Part shown: one piece after another, positions 1 to 12,267 of the stretch | Layout of the letters: the number at the start of each line of letters is the position of its first letter | How positions within the stretch are numbered: position 1 is the stretch's first letter | Origin: Macrostomum hystrix | Taxonomy: Eukaryota > Platyhelminthes > Macrostomidae | Assembly (NCBI GenBank): GCA_950097015.1 | Contig: CATNEN010000038.1 | Coordinates: 9,682,001-9,746,000, forward strand | Direction of reading: 5' to 3' | Length of the DNA stretch: 64,000 bases | Made by a program: the position numbers and the translations under genes | The notes under the pieces: generated by a model | Told to the model about the DNA's origin: nothing | Database searches by the model: none | What the model saw: the letters and a program-made list of their open reading frames with translations, nothing else

Positions 1-1170
1 ACAGGGAGAGCCAGGGAGACACAGGGAGAGCCAGAGAGACACAGGGAGAGACAGAAAGACACAGGGAGAGGCAGAGGGACAGGGAGAGCCAGGGAGACAC
101 AGGGAGAGCCAGAGAGACACAGGGAGAGACAGAAAGACACAGGGAGAGGCAGAGGGACAGGGAGAGCCAGGAAGACACAGGGAGAGGCAGAGGGACACAG
201 TTCGAAACAGAGAGAGACAGGGAGAAACAAAAAGACACAGGGAGAGCCAGGGAGACACAGGGAGAGACAGAGGGACACAGTTCGAAACAGAGAGAGACAG
301 GGAGAAACATAAAGACACAGGGAGAGCCAGGGAGACACAGGGAGAGACAGAGGGACACAGGGAGAGACAGAGGGACACAGTTCGAAACAGAGAGAGACAG
401 GGAGAGACATAGAGACACAGAGAGATCCAGGGAGACACAGGGAGAGACAGAGAGACACAGGGAGAGACAGAGAGACACAGGGAGAGACAGAGAGACACAG
501 GGAGAGACAGAGGGACACAGTTCGAAACAGAGAGAGACAGGGAGAGACATAGAGACACAGAGAGATCCAGGGAGACACAGGGAGAGACAGAGAGACACAG
601 GAAGAGACAGAGAGACACAGGGAGAGCAGAGAGACACAGGAAGAGACAGAGAGACACAGGGAGAGACAGAGAGACACAGGGAGAGACAGAGGGACACAGT
701 TCGAAACAAAGAGAGACAGGGAGAGACATAGAGACACAGAGAGATCCAGGGAGACACAGGGAGAGACAGAGAGACACAGGGAGAGACAGAGAGACACAGG
801 GAGAGACAGAGGGACACAGTTCGAAACAGAGAGAGACAGGCAGAGACATAGAGACACAGAGAGATCCAGGGAGACACAGGGAGAGACAGAGAGACACAGG
901 AAGAGACAGAGAGACACAGGGAGAGACAGAGAGACACAGGGAGAGACAGAGGGACACAGTTCGAAACAGAGAGAGACAGGGAGAGACATAGAGACACAGA
1001 GAGATCCAGGGAGACACAGGGAGAGACATAGAGACACAGAGAGATCCAGGGAGACACAGGGAGAGACAGAGAGACACAGGGAGATCCAGGGAGACACAGG
1101 GAGAGACATAGAGACACAGAGAGATCCAGGGAGACACAGGGAGAGACAGAGAGACACAGGGAGACAGGCA
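1..1170. repeat. Purine-rich minisatellite in a PSME4 intron
   Basis: Nested repeats built from acaggGAGAgacagagag-like units of about 20 bp, punctuated by a longer period marked by ttcgaaacagagagagac. The plus strand is almost all purine apart from C, so the PSME4 transcript would carry a long pyrimidine-rich intron tract. The array runs past the left edge. Confidence 0.9.
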
Positions 1171-1246
1171 TTGAGGCACAGAGGGGAAACGAATTCAGCA
1201 GCATTGGCACCTATTCATCGTAAAGGTACAATCCACGCTTTCTCAC

Positions 1247-4200
1247 CTTCTTAATAGCGGCATAGTCCAGAAAGGGGAAAAGCAGGGAGTTAAAGAGCAT
1301 GATGAGCTCCTCCAGTGACTGGGTGTCATCTTCGCACTTCTCAGTCAGGTGGTGAAACAGCCGAATAGCCAGGCTCCGCAATTCCCAGCGCAGATTCTTG
1401 CCGCCCCAGGTGATCTCGAAGTTGTCGAGCCGGTAGGCGAAGCGGGACACCTCGGTTGGCGCGCTGATCTCAGCGACCGGACTGAGGGGAACCAGCTTGT
1501 CCTGCCACATGGGCGTGACGTGCTCCACGCCCTGCGAATGGGAAGCCGGTCAGATGGAAAACTGTCAGAGGGGTCAATGACCTTAATAGTAACATGGAAT
1601 ACATCAGTAAGGGACGTCAATGACTTCCACACAATAATTAAGCAAAACAGTTACAAGGAGGTTAATGACCTCCGCAGCAACATCAAGCAAAACGTACATT
1701 GGGGGTCAATGGTCTTAACACACAAAGACATCCACAGCAATATTGAGAAATGCAATCAGAGCGGGGCCAATGACCACAGCAACAAAGACCTACACAGCAA
1801 TATGGAGAAATGCAGTCAGACCGGGTCAATTACCACAGCAAATTTCCAAGAATCGCCAACCGTCTCACCTGCAAAGCGGACTTAAGCCAGCCGATGTAAG
1901 CAGCCCGGTGGTCTTGGCCAAGCTCCAGCTTGCCGTCGCACATGTCGCTGAGCTTCTGGGCGACGCCGCGCATCACGCCGTCGATGAGATCCTGGGCGAA
2001 GGCGACGCTCTCAGCGGTTGGCAGATTGAAATCGGCGTCCGTCACTCGGTAGGACGCCAGTCTGATGACGCGGCCCCACAGGCGCGTCGGCGGGGTGTCC
2101 TTGGATTCCGTCATCAGCGGCGACTCGACAAACGGCCGGCAGTTCATTAGAGTGGCTGTGAGCGAAGTGAGCACATTGTCCAGCAGCTGGCGCCCGATCT
2201 TCAATGCGTGCTTGCATTTAACCCTAGCCAGGGTGGCGATGATCTCCGTGATCTCCGCCCGGTATCTGCGATGGATTGAGTAGGGATCGAATTTGAGGAT
2301 TCTAGTAGATTAAGGGATCGAATTTAGGGATCCTAGTAGATTAAGGGAGTCGATTTGAGGATTCTAGTAGATTAAGGGAGTCGATTTGAGGATTCTAGTA
2401 GATTAAGGGAGTCGATTTGAGGATTCTAGTAGATTAGGGATCGAATTTGAGGATTCCAGTATATTAGGGATCGAGTTTGAGGATTCCAGTATATTAGGGA
2501 TCGAATTTGAGGATTCCAGTATATTAGGGGTACAATTTGAGGATTCCAGTATATTAGGGGTCGAATTTGAGGATTCCAGTAGATTAGGGATCGAATTTGA
2601 GGATTCCAGTATATTAGGGATACAATTTGAGGATTCCAGTAGATTAGGGATACAATTTAAGGATTCTAGTAGATTAGGGATACAATTTGAGGATTCTAGT
2701 AGATTAGGGATCGAATTTGAGGATTCCAGTAGATTAGGGATCGAATTTGAGGATTCCAGTATATTAGGTATCGAATTTGAGGATTCCAGTAGATTAGGGA
2801 TCGAATTTGAGGATTCCAGTAGTTTAGGGATCGAATTTGAGGATTCCAGTAGATTAGGGATCGAATATGAGGATTCCAGTAGATTAGAAATCGAATTTGA
2901 GGATTCCAGTAGATTAGGGATACAATTTAAGGATTCTAGTAGATTAGGGATACAATTTAAGGATTCTAGTAGATTAGGGATACAATTTGAGGATTCTAGT
3001 AGATTAGGGATACAATTTAAGGATTCTAGTAGATTAGGGATACAATTTGAGGATTCTAGTAGATTAGGGATACAATTTGAGGATTCTAGTAGATTAGGGA
3101 TCGAATATGAGGATTCCAGTAGATTAGGGATACAATTTGAGGATTCCAGTATATTAGGGATCGAATTTGAGGATTCCAGTAGATTAGGGATACAATTTAA
3201 GGATTCTAGTAGATTAGGGATACAATTTGAGGATTCTAGTAGATTAGGGATCGAATATGAGGATTCCAGTAGATTAGGGATCGAATTTGAGGATTCCAGT
3301 AGATTAGGGATCGAATTTGAGGATTCTAGTAGATTAGGGATCGAATTTGAGAATTCTAGTAGATTAGGGATACAATTTGAGGATTCTAGTAGATTAGGGA
3401 TACAATTTGAGGATTCTAGTAGATTAGGGATCGAATATGAGGATTCCAGTAGATTAGGGATCGAATTTGAGGATTCCAGTAGATTAGAAATCGAATTCGA
3501 GGATTCTAGTAGATTAGGGATCGAATTTGAGAATTCTAGTAGATTAGGGATCGAATATGAGGATTCCAGTAGATTAGGGATCGAATTTGAGGATTTAAGA
3601 GGATCAGGCAATAATTTGCAGAAAAAATTGAATATGGAAAGATGAAGACTAGTAAGAAATAGTAGTATAAAGAAGACTATTAAGTCATAAATATTTAAGC
3701 TTGTCACGCAACAATAGTACATATTAATACTCTTTTGAATTGCATTTCTAATAAACATGGCACCGATGATGATATGATTTTACTTTAAGTGTGTTTTAGA
3801 AGCTTAAACTATTTCAAAGGTGATTTAGTAATACCCAGGTAAAAAGTTATATAACAGCAGCGTGCCAATCAGTATAGAGTAATTATTTATTCAGACATTT
3901 CACCCGCTTAGCAATGATATTTAGCAACTTTAATAATTGCCATAGCTATTAAATGTCATTATTCTAATTTAATTGAAAATACGTAGCATAATTTGGATTA
4001 TGACACCTCGATCAATTAAAAATGGCTCACCAATGAATTTAAAATGACACATTTATGAATGTAAAATGGCACGATAATTAATTCAAAATGGCACAATAAT
4101 GAATTCAAAATGGCACATTCATTATTGTAAAATGGCAAAATTACGAATTCAAAATGGTACATTTATGAATTAAAAATGGCACACTAATAAATTTAAAAAG

Positions 4201-7200
4201 GCAGTTCTTTTAATTTAAACGGCATTGCCGATGCTTACCTCAAAAGTCCCAAGCCGCCGTTGAGCACAGAGGTGACAATCTGCAGGTGCCACAGGAAGGT
4301 GGAGTCCAAGAATTCGTCAGTGAAGAATTCATCGCCCTCTCGCACACGCTGGTGCAGGAGGCGCACAAAATGAGGCAGGAACAGGTCGCAGGTGCGCTCA
4401 GGTATGATGCGGCAGAAGCAATAGACCAGGGAGGAAGCCACCTCTCCGCTGCTCTTCCAGTCCATGGTGTTGTTGCTGACAAAGTCGTAGATCTTGTCCA
4501 GCATTCGGCCTTGAATCTCTGGCGAACTATTGCGAATCAGATTCTCCAGGGCTGTCTGCATCGAGTCGGTCCAGGACACCTCTTCCTTGTCCACGTCTGG
4601 CGCCGATGACGGGTGCAGGTGGTCCTGCGTGTGCGCGTACATGGCCTGCGGGTGCGGGGGGAAGGTAAATGTACATCTGGGGACGACGTTAATTGGTCAT
4701 AGAAGGAAGGTTGGGGTGGCTGTCTTCGGCAATGTACATAGGCTTTCAAGATTTGAGGTGGTCATCGTTGATTTACAGTGGATTAAAAGAACTAAAAACT
4801 GGCAAGGAGAAGGGGTTAAAGCCTAGTGATTAGAGCCGCAGACTCACGACTTGAAGGTCGGGGGTTCGATTCCCGATTCCGCTGGAACAGTTTGTATCCT
4901 TTAGCAAGATACTTAACTCTGAATTGCTTCAGTTCACCCAGCTGTCAAATGGGTGCCAGCATCAGCTAGGGTAATTGAGGGTGGGTGTGGCGTCACCCCG
5001 TCTGAATAGTCGTACTCAGCCTAAGGTGCGGCTGTGCTGTGGGCTGCACATCTGGCCCAATCAATGTAGGTGTAATCGATAATAATTAAAAATCATTAAG
5101 ATAATGGATTGGAGTGGCTACATGTTCGAGATCGTGTACAATGGCTCTAGTGCAGGGGAGGTGCATAACTTTATGTAGCCGTTACGAGAAATAATCCCTA
5201 GGTGAGGAAAAATCCCTATAGGTAATCCTCTTTAGAGGATGGTCAGAGGCATTGGCCATCAGAGCACACCTGGATGACGGAGAACATTCTGTCCATGAGG
5301 TCCAGCGCAAAGTCCTCCAGCTGATCAGTCTGCAGGAGGACCTCGCGCTCCTCGGCGGTGAGGTCAGGGTAGCTGTCAACCAACTGGGAGCTGTCAGCTA
5401 CAATGATCATATTGCACAGGTGGGCGATGATTGACAGGGCGCTGTTGCTCTTTCGTGAATCGTTATAGTCTATGGCCGGCAATAGGGCTCGCAGCAGCGG
5501 GATCACGTGACGCTGGCCAGCTGAGTACTGACTAGACCGCTGCACCAAGGGCAAGAGGGTGACAGCCAGGCAGGACAAGGAGTCGTGCAGGCGGTGTGGC
5601 TCCAGCAGGGTCTCCAGACTGGGGAATACAGTATCAAGGATGCGCGGCACAACAACATTGGGCCTTAGGAAGGCAAGGCTGCGCAGCGAGGTTAGTATGC
5701 GGCCCATCTCTAAATTGCTGGTCTTGTTAAACACGGCGGTCATTGCGCGCGGCAATATCATGGCCACCAGAGCGTCGATGTGCGAGTCCTTGATTCGGCA
5801 GGCGGGCGGAATCGGGGCGTCGTCTTCGCACGGCTTGAGGACGCGCTCGCAGTAGACCCGGATGTGCAGGTAGTTGGCCAGGCCACACAGCACGGTGCAG
5901 AGGTCGCTGGTCCATTCGCCAGCGTTGGACGGGTGGAAGAAGTTGTCCACGGACTGGAACAGCCGCTCCAGACGCTCAATAACGCTGCAGTTGTCCTTCA
6001 CAGCGTAGATGAGCAGGCAGCAGGCCATGTTGATGTCGAACTTTGAGAAGCTGGCTGAGTAAGCCACCTGGCCAACTGGCAGATCCATGCGGCGCAGCAG
6101 GCTAGTGAACAGGTGATCCAGGTGCGGCTCCCAGTCGACGAAGCCGCGTGCCCGCTGGGCGATTCTGAAAATCGAAATTGAGCACAGCTGTTCAGTCCAT
6201 GGACTGGGCAAGCCGCTAAACATACCTTAATTTCTACCCCAGCAAATCGATGTCACCCAATTTACAACTGAGTGAACTGAAGCACTAAGGAATAAAGAGT
6301 CAAGCTCAAAGACCCAAATTGTCTCCCTTGGCTTAAGATTCGAACTCCGAACCTCTCGTCGGAAGTCCAAAGCTCTAAACACTAGTCTGGAAGATTGACT
6401 ATCATATGAGAGGACAATAATAATTTGTTCATTGTACATAATTTGTCCATTGTACATAATGGCTCCTGAGCACATAATGGCTCCTGAGCACATAATGGCT
6501 CCTGAGCACATAATGGCTCCTGAGCACATAATGGCTCCTGAGCACATAATGGCTCCTGAGCACATAATGGCTCCTGAGCACATAATGGCTCCTGAGCACA
6601 TACTGGCTCCTGAGCACATAATGGCTCCTGAGCACATAATTGCTCCTGAGCACATACTGGCTCCTGAGCACATACTGGCTCCTGACAAAAAAGGCTCCTG
6701 AGCACATGGCTCCTGATAACACACAGTAAGTAGTGCATGTCCCTGACCCCCTCATCGCCAGGCACTATACACTCTCACTATGCTTTGGAGGTTGACCCTG
6801 AAGGCCATCAATTCACTAAGGCTAGTGCTACTCAACCCCTCAGTAGTGCTGACCCAGGAATCGAACCCAACGCACCTGGCCAGGATGTGCATGCCCTCCT
6901 GCTCCAGAGTCTCATGCCGCCTATGTCGATGCCACAGCGCCAGGAATTCGTCAAGCCAGATGGCCAGGGCGGCTGGCAGCTCAGCCTCGTTGAAGGACAC
7001 GGGCATCAGGTAGTTCAGGTAGAACAGGGCGTCATTAAATTTCTCAGACACGGGACATAGGCGCCAGCGGAACTCCTCCCAAATTTCTGATACAGCAGAC
7101 AGAGGAAAGAATCTTCGACAATGAGCGGCCAGGTCATGAAGCAGGGTCGTCACGAACGAGCTAGGTAAAAGAGGGAGCAAAAATTAAGATGCGATTTCAT

Positions 7201-9869
7201 GCACATTCCGACAATTTTATTTCTTAACCCTAGCCCTGAAAAATATGCGATTTTTCTAATACCTAGGGCTTATGCCGCTTATCCCTAAACAACTGATGCT
7301 CATCGCAAACACCTGGTGCTCATTGCGAACACCTGGTGCTCATTGAAAACACATTTAGCTCAGCATAGACACCTCTTGCTCATCATAAACACCTGTTGCT
7401 CATGATTAACACCTGTTGCTCATGATTAACACCTGTCGCTCATGATTAACACCTGTTGCTCATGATTAACAACTGTTGCTCATGATTAACACCTGTTGCT
7501 CATCATTAACACCTGTTGCTCATCATTAACACCTGTTGCTCATCATTAACACCTGTTGCTCATTATTAACACCTGTCGCTCATGATTAACACCCGTCGCT
7601 CATCATAAACACCTGTTGCTAATCATAAACACCTGTTGCTCTGCAAAACACCTACTGCTCATCATTAAAACCTCTTGCTCAGCATAAACACCTGTTGCTC
7701 ATCGTAAACACCTGTAGCTCAGCATAAACACCTGTTGCTCATCAAAAACATCTGGTGCTCATCATAAACACCTGTTGCTCATCAAAAACATCTGGTGCTC
7801 ATCATAAACACCTGTTGCTCAGCATAGACACCTGTAGCTCATCATAAACACCTGTTGCTCAGCATAGACACCTGTAGCTCAGCATAAACACCTGTTGCTC
7901 AGCATAAACACCTCTTGCTCATCAAAAACACCTGGTACTCAATATAAACACACGGTGCTTATCATAAAAACTCAAGACTGATCCTAAACACTCAAGTCTG
8001 ATCCTTATGCCAAGATTCCTAAAAGTTATCATTTTTAATATGATTTATTAAATTTTATTAATAAAGTAAGTTTCCATCGTCGACTCACTTTGATGTCTGC
8101 AGCAGGCCGTGCGATTTCTCCTTACCATGGATGTAGAATTTGATGATTTCGAACAGGGGCTTCCAGTCCAGAGTCAAATCTCCTTTGGATAGCAACTTGC
8201 GCTTTCTGTTGATTATATAAGTAATTAATTCACAAAATAATCTACCGCATTATGAAACTAATAAACATAAACAATGCGAAAATAAACTCACTTAGTCAAT
8301 GACTTAAACACGGTAGAAAATTTTTCGATTAGCCTAGGCTCAAGACCCTTCCAGGTAGCCAGTTGGTATAGCAGGCTAGCAAATGCCACGTGGTCGTCTT
8401 TGGAAAAGAATTCTCCGTACAGTCGGATGTACCTGAAGGGTGGACACAGACAGTTATAGAGACAGTTGTCAAAGCCAAAAAGATGAGTCTGCGCAGAAGA
8501 AGACTTCAATTACGGCCGTCTAGGCTACAGAGAGGGCCTGAAGCCTAAGGGGCTAGACAGGGGGTTGTAGTCTAGGGGGCTACAGAGAGGGCCTGAAGCC
8601 TAAGGGGCTAGACAGGGGGTTGTAGTCTAGGGGGCTACAGAGAGGGCCTGAAGCCTAAGGGGCTAGACAGGGGGTTGTTGTCTAGGGGGCTACAGAGAGG
8701 GCCTGAAGCCTAAGGGGCTAGACAGGGGGTTGTAGTCTAGGGGGCTACAGAGAGGGCCTGAAGCCTAAGGGGCTAGACAGGGGGTTGTTGTCTAGGGGGC
8801 TACAGAGAGGGCCTGAAGCCTAAGGGGCTAGACAGGGGGTTGTAGTCTAGGGGGCTACAGAGAGGGCCTGAAGCCTAAGGGGCTAGACTGGGGGTTGTAG
8901 TCTAGGGGGCTACAGAGGGGGTTGTAGTCTAGGGGGCTACAGAGGGGGTTCAAGTCTAGGAGGCTACAGAGGGGGTTGTAGTCTAGGGGGCTACAGAGGG
9001 TGTAGCAGCCTAGGGGGCTACAGAGGGTGTTGCAGCCTAGGGGGCTAAAGAGGGGGTTGCAGCCTAGGGGGCTACAGAGGGGGTTGCAGCCTAGGGGGCT
9101 ACAGAGGGTGTTGCAGCCTAGGGGGCTACAGAGGGTGTTGCAGCCTAGGGGGCTACAGAGGGGGTTGTAGCCTAGGGGGGCTACAGAGGGGGTTGCAGCC
9201 TAGGGGGCTACAGAGGGGGTTGCAGTCTAGGGAGCTACAGAGGGCGTTAAAGCTTTGGGGTCAGTGTGACCGACTCACAACTTGAAGGTCGGGGGTTTAA
9301 TTCCGACTCCAATGGAACATTTTGTGTCCTTACGAGCAAGACACTTAACTATGCATTGCTTCAGTCCACCAAGCTTTTAAATGGGTGCCAGAATTAGCTG
9401 GGGTAATTGATGGTGGGTTTGGGATGGCTCCAGTCCATGGACTGAACAGCTGTACGCAGCCTTCGAGTGCGCCGCGAAATAGCTGCGGCTGTGCTGTCAG
9501 CTGTAAATCTGGCCCAATTGCAGGTGTAATTAATTAGGTTAAACCGCACCCTGTGATATCATCAACTCACCTGTCCAATTTAGCCACCCAGTAGGAGGCT
9601 CCGCAGTGTACATCGCCGAGTGCCACCGCCCTAGGCAGGTGAAGCCGCAGCTCAGCTAGCTGGGTCAGGGCTTCAGTTTCGATGCGATCTCTAAATGGTA
9701 GCATTAGCTGATAACTGAGCTTTCTCTGTGGCACGAAGCCAAGGCGTTCAACAAAGCTGGCGCTGCGATTGAGACGCTCGGCTTCCGCTGCTGCTGCTGC
9801 TGCCGTCGCTGCCGCCGCCTCACTGGGACTGGAACCGTTTTCATCGTCCTGCGAGTCAGACATGGCCAT
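1247..9869 (-). CDS. PSME4: PSME4 (PA200/Blm10) proteasome activator subunit 4, N-terminal half, partial
   Basis: Large HEAT-repeat protein that caps the 20S proteasome, mostly nuclear, linked in the family to ubiquitin-independent degradation of acetylated histones. Eight coding exons are seen (minus strand, 5' to 3'): 9571-9869, 8292-8432, 8089-8205, 6876-7160, 5270-6164, 4239-4645, 1869-2265, 1247-1531. All junctions are AG/GT and phases join, giving 942 residues, about half of the roughly 1840 usual for the family; the rest lies left of the window. Diagnostic strings include GFVPQRKLSYQLMLPF, YIRLYGEFFSKDDH, LLSKGDLTLDWKPLFE, FHPSNAGEW and FLRPNVVVPRILDTVFPSLE. The start is the ATG at 9867-9869, followed by an acidic and Ala-rich stretch before the conserved GFVPQ. 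The frame stays open upstream to about 9998, where TTGCAG could be an acceptor, so an upstream exon is possible. The exon ending at 1247 uses donor AAG|GTGAGA; read-through would stop at once. The C-terminal proteasome-binding tail is outside the window. Confidence 0.95.
1545..1865. repeat. Degenerate 60-odd bp repeat filling PSME4 intron 7
   Basis: About five diverged copies with the shared core gtcaatgacc...cacagcaa...gagaaatgca. The intron is 337 bp and almost entirely made of these units, with only short unique ends next to the splice sites. Confidence 0.6.
2281..3598. repeat. 30-bp minisatellite in PSME4 intron 6
   Basis: About 44 copies of a 30-bp unit with core gggatcgaatttgaggattc, with alternating variants (atcgaa/atacaa, ccagt/ctagt). 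The array starts within about 20 bases of the exon 7 acceptor. Because 30 is a multiple of three, the minus strand is open for 451 codons (LLESSNSIPN repeated); I treat that as a by-product. Confidence 0.95.
3599..4014. other. AT-rich intron DNA, no feature seen
   Basis: Unique AT-rich sequence between two repeat arrays inside PSME4 intron 6. No exon, RNA gene or mobile element could be recognised. Confidence 0.6.
4015..4205. repeat. Degenerate 22-bp A-rich repeat in PSME4 intron 6
   Basis: About eight copies around the core aaaatggcacaataatgaat, close to the exon 6 donor. It is diverged and probably old. Confidence 0.7.
4815..5092 (+). mobile_element. tRNA-derived SINE, copy A
   Basis: A tRNA-like head (box A region cctagtgattagagc, box B ggttcgattccc) is followed by a body with ttagcaagatacttaactct, agttcacccagctg and aatgggtgccagcatcagct, ending ctggcccaatc and an AATAAT-rich tail. 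It sits in PSME4 intron 5 (4646-5269) and makes up about half of it. Confidence 0.75.
6222..6402 (-). mobile_element. tRNA-derived SINE, copy D, truncated and diverged
   Basis: On the minus strand a tRNA-like head (agtgtttagagc and gagttcgaatc) precedes body sequence agtgcttcagttcactcagt and aaattgggtgacatc, which aligns with copies A-C. It lies in PSME4 intron 4 about 60 bases from the exon 5 acceptor. Confidence 0.55.
6452..6710. repeat. 18-bp minisatellite in PSME4 intron 4
   Basis: About 14 copies of cataatggctcctgagca, very homogeneous. All frames stay open because the period is a multiple of three. Confidence 0.95.
7296..7995. repeat. 20-bp minisatellite in PSME4 intron 3
   Basis: About 35 copies of a 20-bp unit with core cacctgttgctcatgattaa and variants. 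In PSME4 sense each typical unit reads GAGCAACAGGTGTTAATC, a fused AG|GT junction. CACCTG is also an E-box. Confidence 0.95.
8518..9248. repeat. 55-bp and 27-bp minisatellite in PSME4 intron 1
   Basis: About seven 55-bp units (ctacagagagggcctgaagc ... ttgtagtctaggggg), then about a dozen shorter 27-bp units (ctacagagggggttgcagcc ...). The long unit looks like a dimer of diverged short units. In PSME4 sense it is pyrimidine-rich with repeated CTGTAG and CTTCAG. Confidence 0.92.
9249..9541 (+). mobile_element. tRNA-derived SINE, copy B
   Basis: Same family as copy A: acaacttgaaggtcgggggt, then tgtccttacgagcaagacac, cagtccaccaagc, aatgggtgccagaattagct and tgtaaatctggcccaattgc, ending ggtgtaattaatt. 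It adjoins the minisatellite on its left and ends about 30 bases before the PSME4 exon 1 donor. Confidence 0.75.
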
Positions 9870-10027
9870 GTTACTCGAATCAAAATCATAGGCGTGATTG
9901 TTCTGGTGAAGGAAAGGCTCCCGACGGACCTGCGACTGACCGCCGCTGACGCCGACGCTGCCGCCACCGACGCCGCATCGAAGACTTGGCACAGACTGCA
10001 ATGGGATTTTAATGTCGCACCTGATTA

Positions 10028-10445
10028 TAGGGACTGGGATTACGTCACACTCTGAGTACTGGGATTGGGATTATGTCACATTCTGAGTACTGGCGTTGGG
10101 ATTAAGTCACACTCTGAGTACCGGGATTGGAATTATGTCACACCTGAGTACTGGGACTGGGATTATGTCACACCTGAGTATTGGGACTGGGATTATGTCA
10201 CACCTGAGTACTGGTACTGGGATTATGTCACACCTGAATACTGGGACTGGGATTATGTCACACCTGAGTACTGGGACTGGGATTATCTCACACCTGAGTA
10301 CTGGGACTGGGATTATGTCACACCTGAGTACTGGGACTGGGATTATGTCACACCTGAGTACTGGGACTGGGATTATCTCACACCTGAGTACTGGGACTGG
10401 GATTATGTCACACCTGAGTACTGGGACTGGGATTAAGTCACATCC
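10028..10445. repeat. 30-bp minisatellite just upstream of PSME4 exon 1
   Basis: About 14 copies of tcacacctgagtactgggac plus tgggattatg. It starts about 30 bases upstream of the possible exon 1 acceptor at 9998. In PSME4 sense each unit holds TACTCAGGTGTGAC, another fused AG|GT. Confidence 0.95.
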
Positions 10446-10904
10446 GAGCATTTGGACTATTATTATAGACCTTTAAATTGGGCAGGGAATTGTAATTTGG
10501 ACAGGGATTATCCAAAAGCTAAGTATTTGGAAACATCTGCAGAGAATTGAATTAACTGCTTCCTAAGATAGCTAAGACAAATGATCAACACATAAGCACA
10601 CAGTAATATAGCGGTATAGATATATTTTCCTTTCTATTGAATCGAAAATAAAAAGTGCCGACTCGGAAAGCTGAATAAACAAAGAGTTTCTGTTTTTAGT
10701 AACACCCGAACAAAGTGGTGCAGCGCAGATGGGAGAGTGCTAAACTATAGAGGGATGCATAGCAAACCGGCGACATGTGGCAACAAAAATAACTTAAATC
10801 CGTGTAAACATTAGAGCCAATTTGTTATAGCAGTTGCTAGCTAGCTCAGTTAAGAGTATGTAACAGCTTTTGACTGCAATAGGTTAAGACAAGAGGTTAA
10901 AGGG
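10446..10904. other. Unique AT-rich DNA between PSME4 and TMEM86
   Basis: No gene, RNA or element recognised. It could contain the PSME4 promoter, but no clear core element is visible. Confidence 0.5.
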
Positions 10905-11415
10905 AAAATGTACACTCAGTAGTGGGAGCGGGAGTGGGACGAGAGTTAGTTGCCGATATAAATGTACACTCAGTGGTGGGAGCGGGAGAGGGACGAGAGT
11001 TAGTTGCCGATATAAATGTACACTCAGTGGTGGGAGCGGGAGAGGGACGAGAGTTAGTTGCCGATATAAATGTACACTCAGTGGTGGGAGCGGGAGTGGG
11101 ACGAGAGTTAGTTGCCGATATAAATGTACACTCAGTGGTGGGAGCGGGAGAGGGACGAGAGTTAGTTGCCGATATAAATGTACACTCAGTGGTGGGAGCG
11201 GGAGAGGGACGAGAGTTAGTTGCCGATATAAATGTACACTCAGTGGTGGGAGCGGGAGAGGGATGATAGTAGTTTGCCGATATAAATGTAAAGTCGGCAG
11301 TGGGTGCGGAGAGGGACGAGTTGGTTGCCGATAAGAATCTACACTCGGCGGTGGGAGCGGGAGAGGGACGAGAGCTAGTTGCCGATATAAATGTACATTT
11401 AGCGGTGGGTGTGAG
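10905..11415. repeat. 54-bp minisatellite between PSME4 and TMEM86
   Basis: About nine units with core gtgggagcgggagagggacg and gagttagttgccgatataaa. Central copies are almost identical; the right edge is diverged. The period is a multiple of three, so long repeat ORFs appear on both strands and are not credited as genes. Confidence 0.93.
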
Positions 11416-12267
11416 AGGTAAAAGGAGACTGCCAGACTAAACAATAGAAACAAAATATAACGAATTCGTGTTCTGAAGTTTAATTTTTTTGTTTGGGTTT
11501 TATCGTATTTTTTTATTCCACGTTTCCGACTTCTAAAAGATGATACAACAAAATTGGAAATGTAGTGCAATTTAGGTCAATAAAAAGAAATAATATAATA
11601 TAAAAGCATACTAGACCGAGCAAATAGATAACCAAGAGTTGAAATAAGTAAAACTGATAGAACGCAATGATCACTAGAAACAGTCATGAATGTATAACAT
11701 CTAATCATTTTAGTTGCATGCTTAATTTATTGAAAAGTAATCAACTTACTATGTTTAAATACAACAGGAAACTAATTTTGCGCTAGTTAACTATTAGTTA
11801 GAACTGTAATTTTGTAATTATTGCTACAAGGGTATACGCCAAGAGACAATGAAGAGAACCCACTTACAAATCAAAAGAGTTCTGCTAATAGATATTAGTC
11901 CAGCAAGGTGAGCATTTCTACTTTCCCAAGTAAAATATTGGGTAATAGAAAGTCACTATTGTTTAGTTACTGCCTACAGTAAGCCACTACGAAATCAGGT
12001 ATATTGCTTACAGTTTTATCCAACTAAAACTATGTATTGCTAATTCCGAAGTTGCTACAATGTGTTTTAGACATAAGGTAAACATTTAAAACGACTCCTC
12101 AACACTGTTACTATCGGTGCACTAGAAATATAAAAAAATGTGTAGAAAAAAAAGTAAAACTAAACATTGAGGAAATTATATAGACATTGGTTCAGAAATT
12201 CTCTGCCTAGCTACACATGCAGCTAAATCACAAAGCAGTAAACGTGGCTGCTGCTGACGCCTCTGAA
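11416..12267. other. AT-rich 3' flank of TMEM86
   Basis: No repeat or gene recognised. The TMEM86 3' UTR should lie here, read leftward from 12267; the precise polyadenylation site could not be fixed. Confidence 0.5.

Noticed and set aside
2403-3758. 451-codon minus-strand ORF with LLESSNSIPN repeats
   Set aside because: It lies wholly in PSME4 intron 6 and exists because the minisatellite period (30) is a multiple of three. The repeat changes look neutral at the DNA level and the N-terminus has no familiar motif.
6840-6875. tRNA B-box-like ggttcgattcc on the minus strand after PSME4 exon 4
   Set aside because: No matching A box or cloverleaf could be found; it may be a small SINE remnant but is too short to call.
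10884-11570. 228-codon ORF with PLPLPPLSVHLYRQ repeats
   Set aside because: It arises from the 54-bp minisatellite and has no start context or conserved domain.
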